Below, in pieces: positions 18,097-28,361 of a stretch of DNA of 44,302 nt; the first letter of the stretch is position 1; each line of letters begins with the position of its first letter. Origin of the DNA: Flavobacteriales bacterium (GTDB taxonomy: Bacteria; Bacteroidota; Bacteroidia; Flavobacteriales_D; CAJJDF01); the NCBI GenBank assembly GCA_020630395.1, contig JAHDBM010000008.1, positions 34,999 through 79,300 on the forward strand, read 5' to 3'. The notes under the pieces were generated by a model. That model had not been told where the DNA came from, did no database searches, and worked only from the letters and a program-made list of their open reading frames with translations. The translations under genes were made by a program, and so were the position numbers.

Positions 18097-18124
18097 AGTC
18101 TTGTGTTATTATTACTAAACCTGA

Positions 18125-19306
18125 TTAGTTATACGTAAATGTTCCGTATTCAGATTTAATGGTAAGTTTTTTCGAGCAACCATTCATGTCACTATTAGTA
18201 GATTCAACTCTACCTATAATTTGAGCATCAACATTAAATTTAGTTGATATGTTGATGATATCTTGTGCTATATCTTCAGGTACATACAACTCCATTCTAT
18301 GGCCCATATTAAATACCTTATACATTTCTTCCCAGCTAGTGCCTGATTCTTGTTGTATAAGTTTAAATAATGGAGGTAATGTAAACATGTTATCTTTTAC
18401 TACATGAACATTGTCACAAAAGTGTAGGACTTTTGTTTGTGCTCCACCACTGCAATGAATCATACCCCCAATTAGGTCTCTGTATTGATCTAGTATTTCT
18501 TTTATAATTGGAGCATAAGTTCTTGTAGGGGATAATACTAATTTACCAGCATCTAATGGACTATTTGTAGAGTCAGTTAGTTTTTTACTACCAATATATA
18601 CATATTCATTAGGGACTTGTGGATCAAAACTCTCGGGGTATTTATCAGCAATATACTTAGCAAAAACATCATGTCTTGCAGATGTTAACCCATTACTTCC
18701 CATTCCTCCGTTATATTCAGTTTCATAAGTAGCTTGTCCAGATGATGATAAACCAACAATTACTTGTCCTGATTGTATATTGTTTTCAATAATATCACTT
18801 CTTTTAGCTCTAGCAGTAACCGTAGAATCTACAATAATTGTTCTAACTAAATCACCAACATCAGCTGTTTCTCCTCCGGTAGAATGAATGTTTACACCCC
18901 ACTTTTTTAATGAAGCTAATAATTCTTCTGTTCCATTAATAATGGTAGAAAGTACCTCTCCAGTTATTAGATTTTTATTTCTTCCAATTGTTGATGATAG
19001 CATAATATTATCTGTTATTCCAACACATAATAAGTCATCAATGTTCATGATAAGGGCATCTTGGGCAATACCTTTCCAAACGGATACATCACCTGTTTCT
19101 TTCCAGTATAAATAAGCTAAAGATGATTTTGTGCCTGCACCATCTGCATGCATCACAATACAATAATCTTCATCATTTGTTAAATGATCAGGAACTACTT
19201 TGCAAAAAGCATTTGGGAACAACCCTTTATCAATGTTCTTTATTGCATTATGAACATCTTCTTTAGATGCTGAAACTCCTCTTTTATTATATGTTATATC
19301 TGCCAT
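18125..19306 (-). CDS. purM: phosphoribosylformylglycinamidine cyclo-ligase (AIR synthase)
   Basis: PurM closes the imidazole ring in purine synthesis, converting FGAM to AIR with ATP. The 393-residue length suits the Bacteroidota form. Visible motifs are MADITYNKRGVSAS at the start, HADGAGTKSS (53-62), KGIAQDALIMNIDDLLCVG, HSTGGETADVGD, GLSSSGQATYE and, near the end, VFNMGHRMELYVP. It precedes prfA. Confidence 0.93.
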   Translation of the reverse strand: MADITYNKRGVSASKEDVHNAIKNIDKGLFPNAFCKVVPDHLTNDEDYCIVMHADGAGTKSSLAYLYWKETGDVSVWKGIAQDALIMNIDDLLCVGITDNIMLSSTIGRNKNLITGEVLSTIINGTEELLASLKKWGVNIHSTGGETADVGDLVRTIIVDSTVTARAKRSDIIENNIQSGQVIVGLSSSGQATYETEYNGGMGSNGLTSARHDVFAKYIADKYPESFDPQVPNEYVYIGSKKLTDSTNSPLDAGKLVLSPTRTYAPIIKEILDQYRDLIGGMIHCSGGAQTKVLHFCDNVHVVKDNMFTLPPLFKLIQQESGTSWEEMYKVFNMGHRMELYVPEDIAQDIINISTKFNVDAQIIGRVESTNSDMNGCSKKLTIKSEYGTFTYN

Positions 19307-19333
19307 TGGTATTATTAAAAAGTTATATATAAG

Positions 19334-19365
19334 AAAAGGACATCCTTAATTAAGAATGCCCTTTT
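19334..19365 (-). terminator. terminator after PorE-like gene
   Basis: Arms of 14 bases surround a 4-base loop. Two positions are A-C mismatches on the plus strand but become G-U pairs in a minus-strand transcript, so the hairpin is stable only in RNA made from the minus strand. That fits a terminator for the gene ending at 19382. Confidence 0.75.
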
Positions 19366-19381
19366 GATATAAATAATATAG

Positions 19382-21391
19382 CTACTTGTTTTTTGGCTTA
19401 TAATCTGATCTTAAAACCTTAAAAGTAGTACGTCTGTTTAATGTATGTAATCTTTCGTATTCAGAAGGGTTAGTAGTTTTCATAGGTGTAATGTAATCAC
19501 ACGTTAATACTTGCCCGTTTGGTAATACTCTAGGTGTTGTTTCACCATATCCTTTACCAACTAATCGTTCTCTATCAATACCCTTGCTTACTAAAAATCT
19601 AACACATTCGTTTGCTCTACCTGCTGAAAGTTTCATGTTACTTTCGTCACTACCTCTACAATCGGTATGAGCATCTAGTTCTACTACGATAGTAGGGTTC
19701 TCAACCATAATATTATAAAGGAACATCATAGAGTCATTAGATGAAATTGTAGGATCATTAATAAATGCTGAATCATTTAAGATATAACGAACCTCTGGCA
19801 TTGGTATTTCTCCACAATCAGTTCTTTGTACTTTAAAGTCATGGAAAAAGTTTTTAGCACCTTGAATTCCAAACGTAGATCGCTTATCTTTTCCTATTAA
19901 AGCGTTAACTCCTTCAACTACAATAGTGTAGTTGACATCTTTCTTGATATAACGGCCAGCACCTTTTTTATCAAATGTAAACATACCTTTGTCATCTGTT
20001 TTAACAGTAACTGAAGATCCATCACTACCAGTTAGGGTAACCTTAGCCCCAACAGCTGGTTCACCAGCATCTTTTTTAATGTCACAAGCAGCTAGTACTT
20101 TAACTGTAAGTTTTAATTCATCTTCTGGTAATTCAAAAGAGTATAAGTCATCCTTTCCTTTTCCACCCTCTCTGTTAGATGTAAAGAATCCTTTATCTGT
20201 TTTGCTTTTTTCAAAAACAAATGCGTAGTCATCTTTGTGAGAATTTATTGGAGACCCCATGTTTTTCGGTTTTCCCCATTTGTTTTCCCCAATAGATTTA
20301 GCCTCAAAAATATCTAAGGCTCCCATTCCTACGTGTCCATCAGATGAGAAATATAATTTACCATCAGTAGATAAATATGGAAACATTTCATTTCCTGGGG
20401 TATTGATTTGTAATCCTAAATTTTTAGGTTTACTCCATTCTTTAGCTCTTTTATCATAAGTAGACATCCATAAATCTTTTCCTCCTTCACCTCCTGGCAT
20501 ATCTGATGAAAATATTAAAACCTTTTCATTTCTGCTTAGCGCAGGGTGTCCTACAGAATATATTACACTATCTTTTAATGGTATTAGAGTAGCTGGTTTC
20601 CAATTTTGTCCTTGCTGTTGAGCAACATAAATATCACACCCAAGATTTAGTTTCTTTTCCATTGGGCATCTTGTGAAATAAATAGTGTTGCCTTTGCTAT
20701 TCATTACAGCAGCACCTTCGTGATTTACTGTATTAATTCCCTCTGGTAAAGGAGAAGGTTCTCCCCATTTTCCGTTTTTATCTCTTCTAGACACAAATAA
20801 ATCAGTGAAGTTTTCGCCAATGATAGCATCAGTTCCAGCTCCCATTGCACCTTGTCTAGAAGAACTAAAAATATATTGCTCACCTTTTTTGTCAAATTGA
20901 GCTAAAGCCCAATCATAACTTTCTGTATTAAGAGCGCTTTGATTTTTTACTTTGTATCGAGTTGGTTCAGCAAGCATTGCTTTAACGTCTTTTGTAGATT
21001 GCAATCCCTTTTTTCCAAGTTTGTTAGTAGGATCAATTTTCAATAATTCTTCAAAAGAATCTGCTGCGCCTTTATAATCTCCAAGTTTTAGTTTTGTTTG
21101 TGCAAACCCTAATAATACATCAGGTTCTGTTTTATGATATTTTAAGTTATACGCTCTTTCATAAAACTTTCTAGCTTCTTCATAATTCGCCATGTTATCA
21201 TAACATTTAGCTAATTTATAAGTTACTTCTCCTTTTTTTGCAGCACCTTTGGCTTTGGTATATTCTTTTTTGAAAACATCAATTGCTTCAAAGTATTTCC
21301 CCCCTTTTAATAAATTATCTCCTTTGCTATTTTGCCCTAGAATTAGGGTGCTTGACAATAGAATAGTGATTAGAATAATTATATTTCTCAT
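19382..21391 (-). CDS. OmpA-family protein with TPR, PD40 and regulatory domains, PorE-like
   Basis: This is a 669-residue envelope protein with a signal peptide (1-20). TPR helices lie at about 22-130 (GDNLLKGGKYFEAIDVFKK, LAKCYDNMANYEEARKFYERA), and PD40/WD40-like propeller blades at about 165-415 (repeats such as YIFSSSR, IYFTRC, LIFSSDMPGG, LYFSSDG). A carboxypeptidase-regulatory-like domain spans 425-520. The OmpA peptidoglycan-binding domain is at about 535-660 (VVELDAHTDCRGSDESNM, SAGRANECVRFL). This domain order is that of PorE, a T9SS component that binds peptidoglycan, but paralogues with the same layout are common, so the exact role is open. Unlike lipoprotein versions it shows no lipobox. 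It lies downstream of a TonB-dependent receptor. Confidence 0.8.
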   Translation of the reverse strand: MRNIIILITILLSSTLILGQNSKGDNLLKGGKYFEAIDVFKKEYTKAKGAAKKGEVTYKLAKCYDNMANYEEARKFYERAYNLKYHKTEPDVLLGFAQTKLKLGDYKGAADSFEELLKIDPTNKLGKKGLQSTKDVKAMLAEPTRYKVKNQSALNTESYDWALAQFDKKGEQYIFSSSRQGAMGAGTDAIIGENFTDLFVSRRDKNGKWGEPSPLPEGINTVNHEGAAVMNSKGNTIYFTRCPMEKKLNLGCDIYVAQQQGQNWKPATLIPLKDSVIYSVGHPALSRNEKVLIFSSDMPGGEGGKDLWMSTYDKRAKEWSKPKNLGLQINTPGNEMFPYLSTDGKLYFSSDGHVGMGALDIFEAKSIGENKWGKPKNMGSPINSHKDDYAFVFEKSKTDKGFFTSNREGGKGKDDLYSFELPEDELKLTVKVLAACDIKKDAGEPAVGAKVTLTGSDGSSVTVKTDDKGMFTFDKKGAGRYIKKDVNYTIVVEGVNALIGKDKRSTFGIQGAKNFFHDFKVQRTDCGEIPMPEVRYILNDSAFINDPTISSNDSMMFLYNIMVENPTIVVELDAHTDCRGSDESNMKLSAGRANECVRFLVSKGIDRERLVGKGYGETTPRVLPNGQVLTCDYITPMKTTNPSEYERLHTLNRRTTFKVLRSDYKPKNK

Positions 21392-21490
21392 ATTTCTTTC
21401 TTGTTAAAAACTTTGTATTAACCTATAACACGCCCGAAAATAGTAAAATATTTTGAGAAAGGGTGGCTATTTAATAGGAAATTACGCTAT

Positions 21491-24160
21491 TTAAAATGTA
21501 GCTACTAGCTTAAGGTTTAGTCTTCTTGAGGTAAGTCTATTTGGAATAGCATAATCCCTACCATTTGCTGCCTTGATGAAATTATAGGAAACCGTATTAT
21601 CAATTCCTAATAAATTAAAGATTTCTAAGCTTAATGAAAGCTCTTTAAAATTAGCTAAAAAGGTTCCTTTTTTTGCTGGATATTGTTGAGAAATAAAATC
21701 TTTAACAAAGCCAATGTCAGCTCTAATATACCTAGGTGTTCTTGGTATAATGCTATTGTCTTGGTATGCAGGGTTTGCAAGTTCTGTTTTCTTTAAATAG
21801 CTAAAACCAGTTGCAAAAATGATATTCATATTTACTTTAAACGTGTCCCATTTAGTTTGCTTAGAATTCCATGCACTTGGCATTTTATCTTGAAAAAACA
21901 ATCCAAAAGATACCCTTTGATCGGTAGGTCTAGGGATAAAACCAGGATTGTATGGGATAGAATCGACAGCAACATTATCAAAAGTAAATCCTGGTATGAT
22001 AGTATCTCCAGAAGCATTTAAATAAGTGTAATAAACATCATTTGCTAAGTTGATTTTAGTTTGCATAACAGATAAGGTAGCCCAAGATTCTAGGTCTCCA
22101 ATAAATTTTCCATTTAGTTTTAAATCAATTCCTTGTGCATAGGCTTTTGCATCATTATTGGCTAAATATCGTATTCTAACATTATCTATGTTGTAAGGGA
22201 TAATATTATCCATCATTTTATAATATACCTCAGTAGTAAACTTGAATGGTTTATTCCACATGTCGAAAATGTAGTCTCCTCCAGCTACAAAATGTATGGA
22301 TCTTTGAGCTTTTATATCTCTATTTATTGATCCGTCAAGCCTTCTATATTCTCTGTAAAATGGAGGTTGATGATAAACTCCTGTTGCTAATTTAAAGGAA
22401 ATGTTTCTTCTTTTTAATTCTCCTTTTTTATTAATGAATAGCCAAGCAGGTCGAAAGCTTAAAGATGCTCTTGGACTAATAACTAACTGGTTGTTGAAAT
22501 TCCAGTAATTACTTCTAACACCAGCAGTAACTTTAAAACCTGAATAAATTTTTAGGGTAGTATCTTTTTTTACTAAAGAGTCTTTAATTAGTTTTTCTTC
22601 TTTAAATGAAATAGGTTTTTGTTTATTTAAGTTCCAGGTGTTTTGAAGATATCCAGAAAAGCGAAGCGTGTTTACTTGATTTTTAGCAACAAGAAGTTCT
22701 TCAAAATTAAGAAATTGATAGGGTTGAGCAGCAGAATCAGTATATCCAACTGAGTCATTTTGAGAACCAGCTATAAATCCAGCTGAATCGGTTAAATTCC
22801 ATTCTTTTAGTTTGTCATTTATAATATCGTTTTGAGCCCTTGCACCCCATTCGATATTATGATTTCTTATTCTTTTGTCTCCTTTGTGAATAAGTGAAAC
22901 AACAGTTGCATCTAATTCATTTCGCGCATGTCTTAGAAAGCCGCCAATACCAATATTAAAGGCAACATTGCCAAAGTTGTCAGAGCCTGGATCACGTTCT
23001 AATTCATCTAAAAAGTATTGTCCTTCAATATCAAAATTTTCTTCTTGTTGTGTTCTAAATGCTGATGCAATAAATTTTAAGGTTGTAGAATCATTTGGCT
23101 GGTATTTCCCTGTGTACGCACCAGTAAATGTTTGAAATTCGGTAATTTCTTGTCCGTCAAAAAACACAGTAAATTTTAATGCTTGATTAATAGATCCAAA
23201 GCTAGTTTCCCTGTTTTCTGGAACCACTCTGTACCTGTTTAGTGCATAGTTACCTAAAAAAGAATGTTCCCAGTTTTCGTTTGGAGTGTATGTTATATAG
23301 GTTTGTAAATCGGCAAATGTTGGTTTATAGTCACCTTTTGTGTCTAATGCACCTAGTAAATACCTATTTGTACGATATCTAAATCCTGTAGTATGTGTCC
23401 ATAATTGATTTTCAGAGATTCCTTCTAAATGAAGATTAGTTCCCAGTAAACTAACAGCAGCAGTCCCACCAAAACTACTTGGCTTTTTATACCTAACATC
23501 TAATACAGATGAAAGTTTATCTCCATATCTAGCCGCAAAACCTCCAGCAGAAAACTGTATCGATTCTACCATGCTACTATTTATAAAACTAAGTCCTTCT
23601 TGTTGTCCAGATCGAGCTAAAAAAGGACGGTATATCTCAATATCATTTACGTATATAAGGTTTTCTTCGAAGTTTCCACCTCTAACATTATACCCAGATG
23701 ATAATTCGTTTGAAGATGAAACTCCAAGTCCACCACTTTTTATCACATCTTCAAAATTTCCAGAGGTAGATACGATTTTATTACCGTCAATCACTACAAA
23801 ATCATCTACAAGAATTCCTTTTTTTCTAGCAGATACTGTAAAACCTTTTAAAGACCTAAAATAGAAATATAAATTTACATTTTTGATCTCGTTTGAACTG
23901 AGGTTGTAGGTTTCGTTTTTCGTTTTATACATAACATGAGAAAAACGAACACGAACATTTTCATTTGCAGGAATTTCTATAGAAAACTCTCCCCTTTTAT
24001 TACTAAACACCCCTTTTTTGGTGTCACGAACATAAATAGCAGCATCTTCAATTGGTAATCCTAAATTGTCTTTTAATATACCTGTTATAGTTGCAGTTTC
24101 TTGGGCACCAAGAAAACATACAGCAAACATGAAACAAATTACAAGAAAACCTTTTTGCAT
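21491..24160 (-). CDS. TonB-dependent outer-membrane receptor with CarboxypepD_reg-like domain
   Basis: This is an outer-membrane transporter of about 889 residues. I take the ATG at 24160 as the start; an in-frame TTG at 24169 is less likely because it overlaps a strong promoter element. After the signal peptide (ending FLGAQ) there is a CarboxypepD_reg-like domain (ATITGILKDNLGLPIEDAAIYV), then a plug with VRGGNFEENLIYVNDIEIYRP and GGFAARYGDKLSSVLDVRYK. The rest is a beta-barrel ending in an aromatic-terminated strand (LNLKLVATF). The substrate is unknown; no SusD partner is adjacent, which argues against a classic glycan locus. A PorE-like gene follows on the same strand. Confidence 0.9.
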   Translation of the reverse strand: MQKGFLVICFMFAVCFLGAQETATITGILKDNLGLPIEDAAIYVRDTKKGVFSNKRGEFSIEIPANENVRVRFSHVMYKTKNETYNLSSNEIKNVNLYFYFRSLKGFTVSARKKGILVDDFVVIDGNKIVSTSGNFEDVIKSGGLGVSSSNELSSGYNVRGGNFEENLIYVNDIEIYRPFLARSGQQEGLSFINSSMVESIQFSAGGFAARYGDKLSSVLDVRYKKPSSFGGTAAVSLLGTNLHLEGISENQLWTHTTGFRYRTNRYLLGALDTKGDYKPTFADLQTYITYTPNENWEHSFLGNYALNRYRVVPENRETSFGSINQALKFTVFFDGQEITEFQTFTGAYTGKYQPNDSTTLKFIASAFRTQQEENFDIEGQYFLDELERDPGSDNFGNVAFNIGIGGFLRHARNELDATVVSLIHKGDKRIRNHNIEWGARAQNDIINDKLKEWNLTDSAGFIAGSQNDSVGYTDSAAQPYQFLNFEELLVAKNQVNTLRFSGYLQNTWNLNKQKPISFKEEKLIKDSLVKKDTTLKIYSGFKVTAGVRSNYWNFNNQLVISPRASLSFRPAWLFINKKGELKRRNISFKLATGVYHQPPFYREYRRLDGSINRDIKAQRSIHFVAGGDYIFDMWNKPFKFTTEVYYKMMDNIIPYNIDNVRIRYLANNDAKAYAQGIDLKLNGKFIGDLESWATLSVMQTKINLANDVYYTYLNASGDTIIPGFTFDNVAVDSIPYNPGFIPRPTDQRVSFGLFFQDKMPSAWNSKQTKWDTFKVNMNIIFATGFSYLKKTELANPAYQDNSIIPRTPRYIRADIGFVKDFISQQYPAKKGTFLANFKELSLSLEIFNLLGIDNTVSYNFIKAANGRDYAIPNRLTSRRLNLKLVATF

Positions 24161-24166
24161 AGGAAT

Positions 24167-24198
24167 CAAAAGTACAGATTAGGTATTGTTAAGGCAAA
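24167..24198 (-). promoter_or_regulatory. strong candidate promoter for TonB-dependent receptor
   Basis: On the minus strand TTTG, 20 bases, then TACTTTTG match the Bacteroidota primary sigma consensus exactly. The element ends only 6 bases before the ATG at 24160, which implies a leaderless or nearly leaderless mRNA. Confidence 0.7.
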
Positions 24199-24282
24199 TA
24201 AAAATAGTATAGGTTAGCGATAGGATTTAACGCACTAGTATGTATAAAATTACATAATAAGGCAAAAAGTTACTTAACGGTT

Positions 24283-24927
24283 CTATTTCTTACGTTTAAA
24301 ATCTCCGTTTTTCCATGCCTTAATAAATTTTGCCCATGCTAAAGGATTTAATAAATGATTAGGTGGAGCTTGACCAGCATAATATAATTGAGAGCTCACT
24401 TGTTGCATTTGCCATTTAAAGTTAACGGCTCCACTTGTTTCATAAGCGTTTTCCTTTAAAGCAAGAACTTTTGGATCAAGATTGTTTTGGGCTCTTTTTA
24501 GATCATCATTAAAATCTAGGCTTAAAAAAGCTTCTTTAAACTGTTCTTTAGAAGGCCAAGGATAAACTGTTTTGACTTTTAATAAAATAGTGTCTTCTTC
24601 AATTTTATGAATTAAAGAGTATCGAGCACTAACTAGGCTGTCAGGGATAATATATTGCGATTTTTTAAATCCAATGGAAGTGAAAATAATAGTGTCTCCC
24701 GGTCTTGCTACAAAAGAAAAGAATCCAAAATAATCGGAACTGGTTCCTCTAAATGAGTTTTTTTCTACAATGTTAGCAAAAGGAACGGGTTCTAATTCAC
24801 TTCCCGTAACTACAACCCCTGAGAATTGAACATATTTAACTGTTTCTGTTGAATCTTCTTCTTGACTAAAAGAAAGTAAAGAAACAAACAAGAAACATAG
24901 TGTTAATATGGTTTTTAATTTATTCAT
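24283..24927 (-). CDS. CarboxypepD_reg-like domain protein, conserved hypothetical
   Basis: This 214-residue exported protein has a signal peptide ending near SLLSFSQ (residue 22). A CarboxypepD_reg-like beta-sandwich follows (about 33-115: VQFSGVVVTGSELEPVPFANI, then DYFGFFSFVARPGDTIIFTSIGFKK). The C-terminal third is helical and basic, ending NGDFKRKK. Stand-alone proteins of this type are widespread in Bacteroidota, often near TonB-dependent receptors, but have no defined function. It lies 113 bases upstream of the receptor gene on the same strand. Confidence 0.82.
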   Translation of the reverse strand: MNKLKTILTLCFLFVSLLSFSQEEDSTETVKYVQFSGVVVTGSELEPVPFANIVEKNSFRGTSSDYFGFFSFVARPGDTIIFTSIGFKKSQYIIPDSLVSARYSLIHKIEEDTILLKVKTVYPWPSKEQFKEAFLSLDFNDDLKRAQNNLDPKVLALKENAYETSGAVNFKWQMQQVSSQLYYAGQAPPNHLLNPLAWAKFIKAWKNGDFKRKK

Positions 24928-24932
24928 CTCAT

Positions 24933-24940
24933 CAAATATA
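24933..24940 (-). promoter_or_regulatory. possible -7 element before CarboxypepD_reg-like gene
   Basis: TATATTTG is a perfect TAnnTTTG on the minus strand, only 5 bases before the ATG. No TTG-type -33 element is seen at the usual distance, so support is weak. Confidence 0.3.
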
Positions 24941-25087
24941 ACGGATAATCTTATTAGACCTTGCTAATGAATCGTTAAATAAATTTAAATTTCATTGGAT
25001 ACTAGAGGTGTATATTTATGAATAATTTTTTATGAACAGTAACATCATAATTAACGTAATCAATAACAAACCAAAACCTTTATTATT

Positions 25088-26086
25088 ATGAAAAAAATAT
25101 TACTTATTACATCTGTTACTTTTTTTTATTTCTCATTTTTATCTCAAAACGTATGGATAGACCAAAATGCAAGGTGGTATTATAATTATACTAATATAGC
25201 AGAGAAAGGTTATGTAGAATGGAATTATAATACTAACCAAAATGTTTTAGGGAAGACTTGTCAAAAAATAGATGGTAAGCGTTATGTGTATCGAGAAACA
25301 GGTCCGGGTTCAGGTTATGTTTATTTTCATACAGATGTATTACCTTCTCATTACACCTATGTTAATGGTGATACTGTTTTTCATTACAGTAATGGCAATT
25401 TTTATACATTACTTAATTTTGGAGCAAATGTGGGAGATAGCTGGATTACAGATATAAGTAATGATGGTTTGTCTTGCACATATGATACAACCCGAGTTAT
25501 AGTAGATAGTATTGGCACTGTCTTTTTAAATGGACAAAATTACAGATGGATATCCATAAAGAATATAATTTTAAATATTTATGACTCTGCCAGTTATTTC
25601 TATGAAGGTAAATTTGTAGAACGTTTTGGATTATTTGAAAGTAGATATAATTCTAGACCTAATACATTGTTTCCAACTGAGACAGGAAGAAGAGACTCTG
25701 TTTTAACAACAAGTCAAGCATGTGATCCTTTGTTGATAACAGAGTATTATTTACATGATTTTTATTGTTTTAGAGATTCTACTTTTTTTTATAAAACAGG
25801 AGGAGATTTTCAATGTGAACCACCTAGTGTTGGTATTGAAGAGCGTTTAACTAATAGTCATGTTAAACTTTATCCTAGTTTATCTGTTGGTAATCAAGAA
25901 ATATCTATAGATATTTTTAAGAATTATTTAATTATTAATAATATTAAGTTGTACAGTCTAACAGGAAAAGAAATAATACTTACTAAAACAGATAATGGCT
26001 TTTATGCTCCATCAAAAAGTGGTATCTATTTTGTAGTTATTGAAACTAATAAAGGTGTTTTAACTAAAAAACTTATTGTCGAATAA
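25088..26086 (+). CDS. T9SS type A sorted secreted protein, unknown function
   Basis: This 332-residue protein has a signal peptide (first 19 or so residues, FFYFSFLSQ). The body resembles many small Bacteroidota secreted proteins that begin with a beta-rich domain (WYYNYTNIAEKGYVEWNY, VLGKTCQKIDGKRYVY, FGANVGDSWITD). The last 75 residues are a type A T9SS sorting domain, with YPSLSVGNQEISIDI in place of the usual YPNPS and ending [10 protein letters not shown]. No catalytic motif is recognised. It converges with the murF-alr gene, overlapping its 3' end by 14 bases. Confidence 0.8.
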   Translation: MKKILLITSVTFFYFSFLSQNVWIDQNARWYYNYTNIAEKGYVEWNYNTNQNVLGKTCQKIDGKRYVYRETGPGSGYVYFHTDVLPSHYTYVNGDTVFHYSNGNFYTLLNFGANVGDSWITDISNDGLSCTYDTTRVIVDSIGTVFLNGQNYRWISIKNIILNIYDSASYFYEGKFVERFGLFESRYNSRPNTLFPTETGRRDSVLTTSQACDPLLITEYYLHDFYCFRDSTFFYKTGGDFQCEPPSVGIEERLTNSHVKLYPSLSVGNQEISIDIFKNYLIINNIKLYSLTGKEIILTKTDNGFYAPSKSGIYFVVIETNKGVLTKKLIVE

Positions 26087-28361
26087 AGATTCTTTTAACT
26101 CTTTGAGAAATGGACGTTAATACCTCATAAGGTATAGTGTCCATTTTTTTTGCCATTAATTCTATGGTATTGTTAGAGCCAAATATTTCAATTTCGTCTC
26201 CTACTTTTGCGGTTGTGTTAGATAAATCTATCATGGTTAAATCCATACACACATTACCAAGTATTGTACAGGGAATGTTGTTATGGTAAAAAGCAAAGGT
26301 TCCGTTTCCAAGGCTTCTTTTAATACCATCAGCATAGCCTACTGGTATAATGCCAATCGTCATATTGTTGGACGCTACAAAACTTCTGCTATAACCTACA
26401 GAATTACCTTTTTTAATTTCTTTAATTTGAATAATAGAAGAAGTAAGTTGACCTATTGGTTGTATTTCTTCTTCATTTTTAGCTGCATTAATTCCGTATA
26501 GCCCAATGCCAAGCCTTACCATATCAAATTGAGCATTAGGAAACTTTTCAATGCCAGCAGTATTTAATATATGTTTATCTATTTGGTATCCTAGGTCAGT
26601 TTCTATACGAAAACTAATCTCCTCAAATAGATGGATCTGATTATTGGTAAATTCGTTTTCTAGCTCACTATCTGCAGAGGATAAGTGTGAAAATATTGAG
26701 GTTACATGAACTTCGGGTTGAGTTTTTATAAGGTCTACTAAAGCAGGTATATCATGTTCTTTAAAGCCTAATCTATTCATACCTGTATCGATTTTTAAAT
26801 GAATAGGGTAGTCTTTTTTTTGTAGTAAAATTAAGGAGCCAATAAAGTCGTCTAATAAATCATAAGAATATATCTCGGGTTCTAAGGTGTAATGTATAAT
26901 GTCAGCAAAAGCATTAGGCTCAGGATTCATAACCATTATGGGAGTGGTTATTCCACTTTTTCTTAATTTAATTCCTTCATCAGCATAAGCGACTCCAAGA
27001 TAGTCTACTCCATGTTGTTGAAGTGCTTTGGGTATTTCTACACTACCTGTGCCATAAGAAAAAGCTTTTACCATTACCATTAATTTGGTACTGGGATTTA
27101 ATTTTTTTTTGTAATGTTTTAGGTTTCGCTCAAGTTTAGTTAAGTTAATAGTAAGGATAGTTTGATTTTTCTTTTCCTCTAGTTCTTTTGTGATAGATTC
27201 TAATGTAAATTCTCTAGCTCCTTTTATAAGGATTGCATATTGGTATAGTGGATTGGTATCTAGATAATGTATTGCTTCTAATTTATTAGCAAAGTGAGTA
27301 TAGTTAAATGATGTGTTTTTTAACTCATTAGAACCAATAGAAACAACAACATCAACTTTTTGTTCTTCAAGTAACTTCTCTAATAATCCTGAACTATAAT
27401 TATAATTAGGTATATCAGATAGAATGATACATTTCTTTTTATTTCCTGCTTGCTCATTAAGGTGTTCAAGGCTTATCTCTAAGGAAGCCAAACTAACATT
27501 ATAGCTATCATTAAGAATAATACAGTCGTTTTTTCCTTCTTTCATTTCCATTCTTAAGGCGATTGGAGATAAGTTATGGATGCGTTTTTGGATTTCTTCA
27601 TTAGTATAACCTAAATGTATCATTGTATTAATGCAACAATAACAATTTTCTATTGAAGCTTTATCGGTAAAAGGGATTTCAAAAGAATAATTTGGAGTTT
27701 TATTGGTAATAGTAACCTCAGAGTTATTAAAAAGCTTTTTTTTCTCTGCTTCTTTTTCATCAAGAGAATTAAAGTTAATTTGATGAGCGCTTCCAATTCC
27801 AGTAAATAAGCCGATAGTTGGATTAATAATAGCAGATAAGTTCTCCATTTCATTAGGTTTGGAAATGCCTGCTTCAAAAATCCCTAGTGTATCATGTTCT
27901 TTAAGTTGTAGTATGGATAGTGGAACTCCAAGCTGAGAGTTGTAACTCTTGGGAGTTCTACAAATAGTATAATCATCTTTTAGTAATTGATATAACCATT
28001 CTTTTACAATTGTCTTACCATGACTACCTGTAATACCTATAACGGGAATGTTAAATTTACTTCTGTGTTTTTTTGCTAATAATTGTAAGGCAGATAAGGT
28101 GTTCTCAACTTTAATAATATTAGCTTTATCTGTGTTAAAGTCTTGATCGACTAAAATTGTTTTTACACCAGCAGCAATTACTTGATTAACATAGTCATGA
28201 CCGTTTCTATTATCTCCTTTTAATGCGATAAATAGGGTGTTTTTTCCATTCTTTAACGATCGACTATCGTAAGAATAATTTGTGATAGTAACATCTTCTA
28301 TGAAAGAAGAAAAAGTTCCATTACACAAATTCTTTATATCGGTAGTGCTATACATGTTCAT
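26073..28361 (-). CDS. murF-alr: bifunctional MurF ligase / alanine racemase, shortened MurF central domain
   Basis: This 762-residue fusion is typical of Bacteroidota. The N-terminal MurF half (1-395) adds D-Ala-D-Ala to the UDP-MurNAc tripeptide; it has [15 protein letters not shown] (109-123) and [11 protein letters not shown] (284-294). The C-terminal alanine racemase half (about 400-762) makes D-alanine; its PLP lysine is K432 ([12 protein letters not shown]) and the catalytic tyrosine is probably Y657 (VGYSRSF), with [10 protein letters not shown] also present. The fusion links production of D-Ala to its use. Compared with the usual roughly 820 residues, the MurF central domain appears to lack about 50-60 residues between SEVTITN and [14 protein letters not shown]. 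The start overlaps the tdk stop by 14 bases. Confidence 0.93.
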   Translation of the reverse strand: MNMYSTTDIKNLCNGTFSSFIEDVTITNYSYDSRSLKNGKNTLFIALKGDNRNGHDYVNQVIAAGVKTILVDQDFNTDKANIIKVENTLSALQLLAKKHRSKFNIPVIGITGSHGKTIVKEWLYQLLKDDYTICRTPKSYNSQLGVPLSILQLKEHDTLGIFEAGISKPNEMENLSAIINPTIGLFTGIGSAHQINFNSLDEKEAEKKKLFNNSEVTITNKTPNYSFEIPFTDKASIENCYCCINTMIHLGYTNEEIQKRIHNLSPIALRMEMKEGKNDCIILNDSYNVSLASLEISLEHLNEQAGNKKKCIILSDIPNYNYSSGLLEKLLEEQKVDVVVSIGSNELKNTSFNYTHFANKLEAIHYLDTNPLYQYAILIKGAREFTLESITKELEEKKNQTILTINLTKLERNLKHYKKKLNPSTKLMVMVKAFSYGTGSVEIPKALQQHGVDYLGVAYADEGIKLRKSGITTPIMVMNPEPNAFADIIHYTLEPEIYSYDLLDDFIGSLILLQKKDYPIHLKIDTGMNRLGFKEHDIPALVDLIKTQPEVHVTSIFSHLSSADSELENEFTNNQIHLFEEISFRIETDLGYQIDKHILNTAGIEKFPNAQFDMVRLGIGLYGINAAKNEEEIQPIGQLTSSIIQIKEIKKGNSVGYSRSFVASNNMTIGIIPVGYADGIKRSLGNGTFAFYHNNIPCTILGNVCMDLTMIDLSNTTAKVGDEIEIFGSNNTIELMAKKMDTIPYEVLTSISQRVKRIFIRQ

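Noticed and set aside
17567-18118. 183-codon plus-strand open frame opposite prfA
   Set aside because: It lies wholly antisense to the well-conserved prfA gene and has no start context or recognisable domain; it is a shadow of prfA codon use.
24161-24169. TTG start for the TonB receptor adding three residues
   Set aside because: The TTG overlaps the exact -7 promoter element; the ATG at 24160 gives a normal signal peptide.
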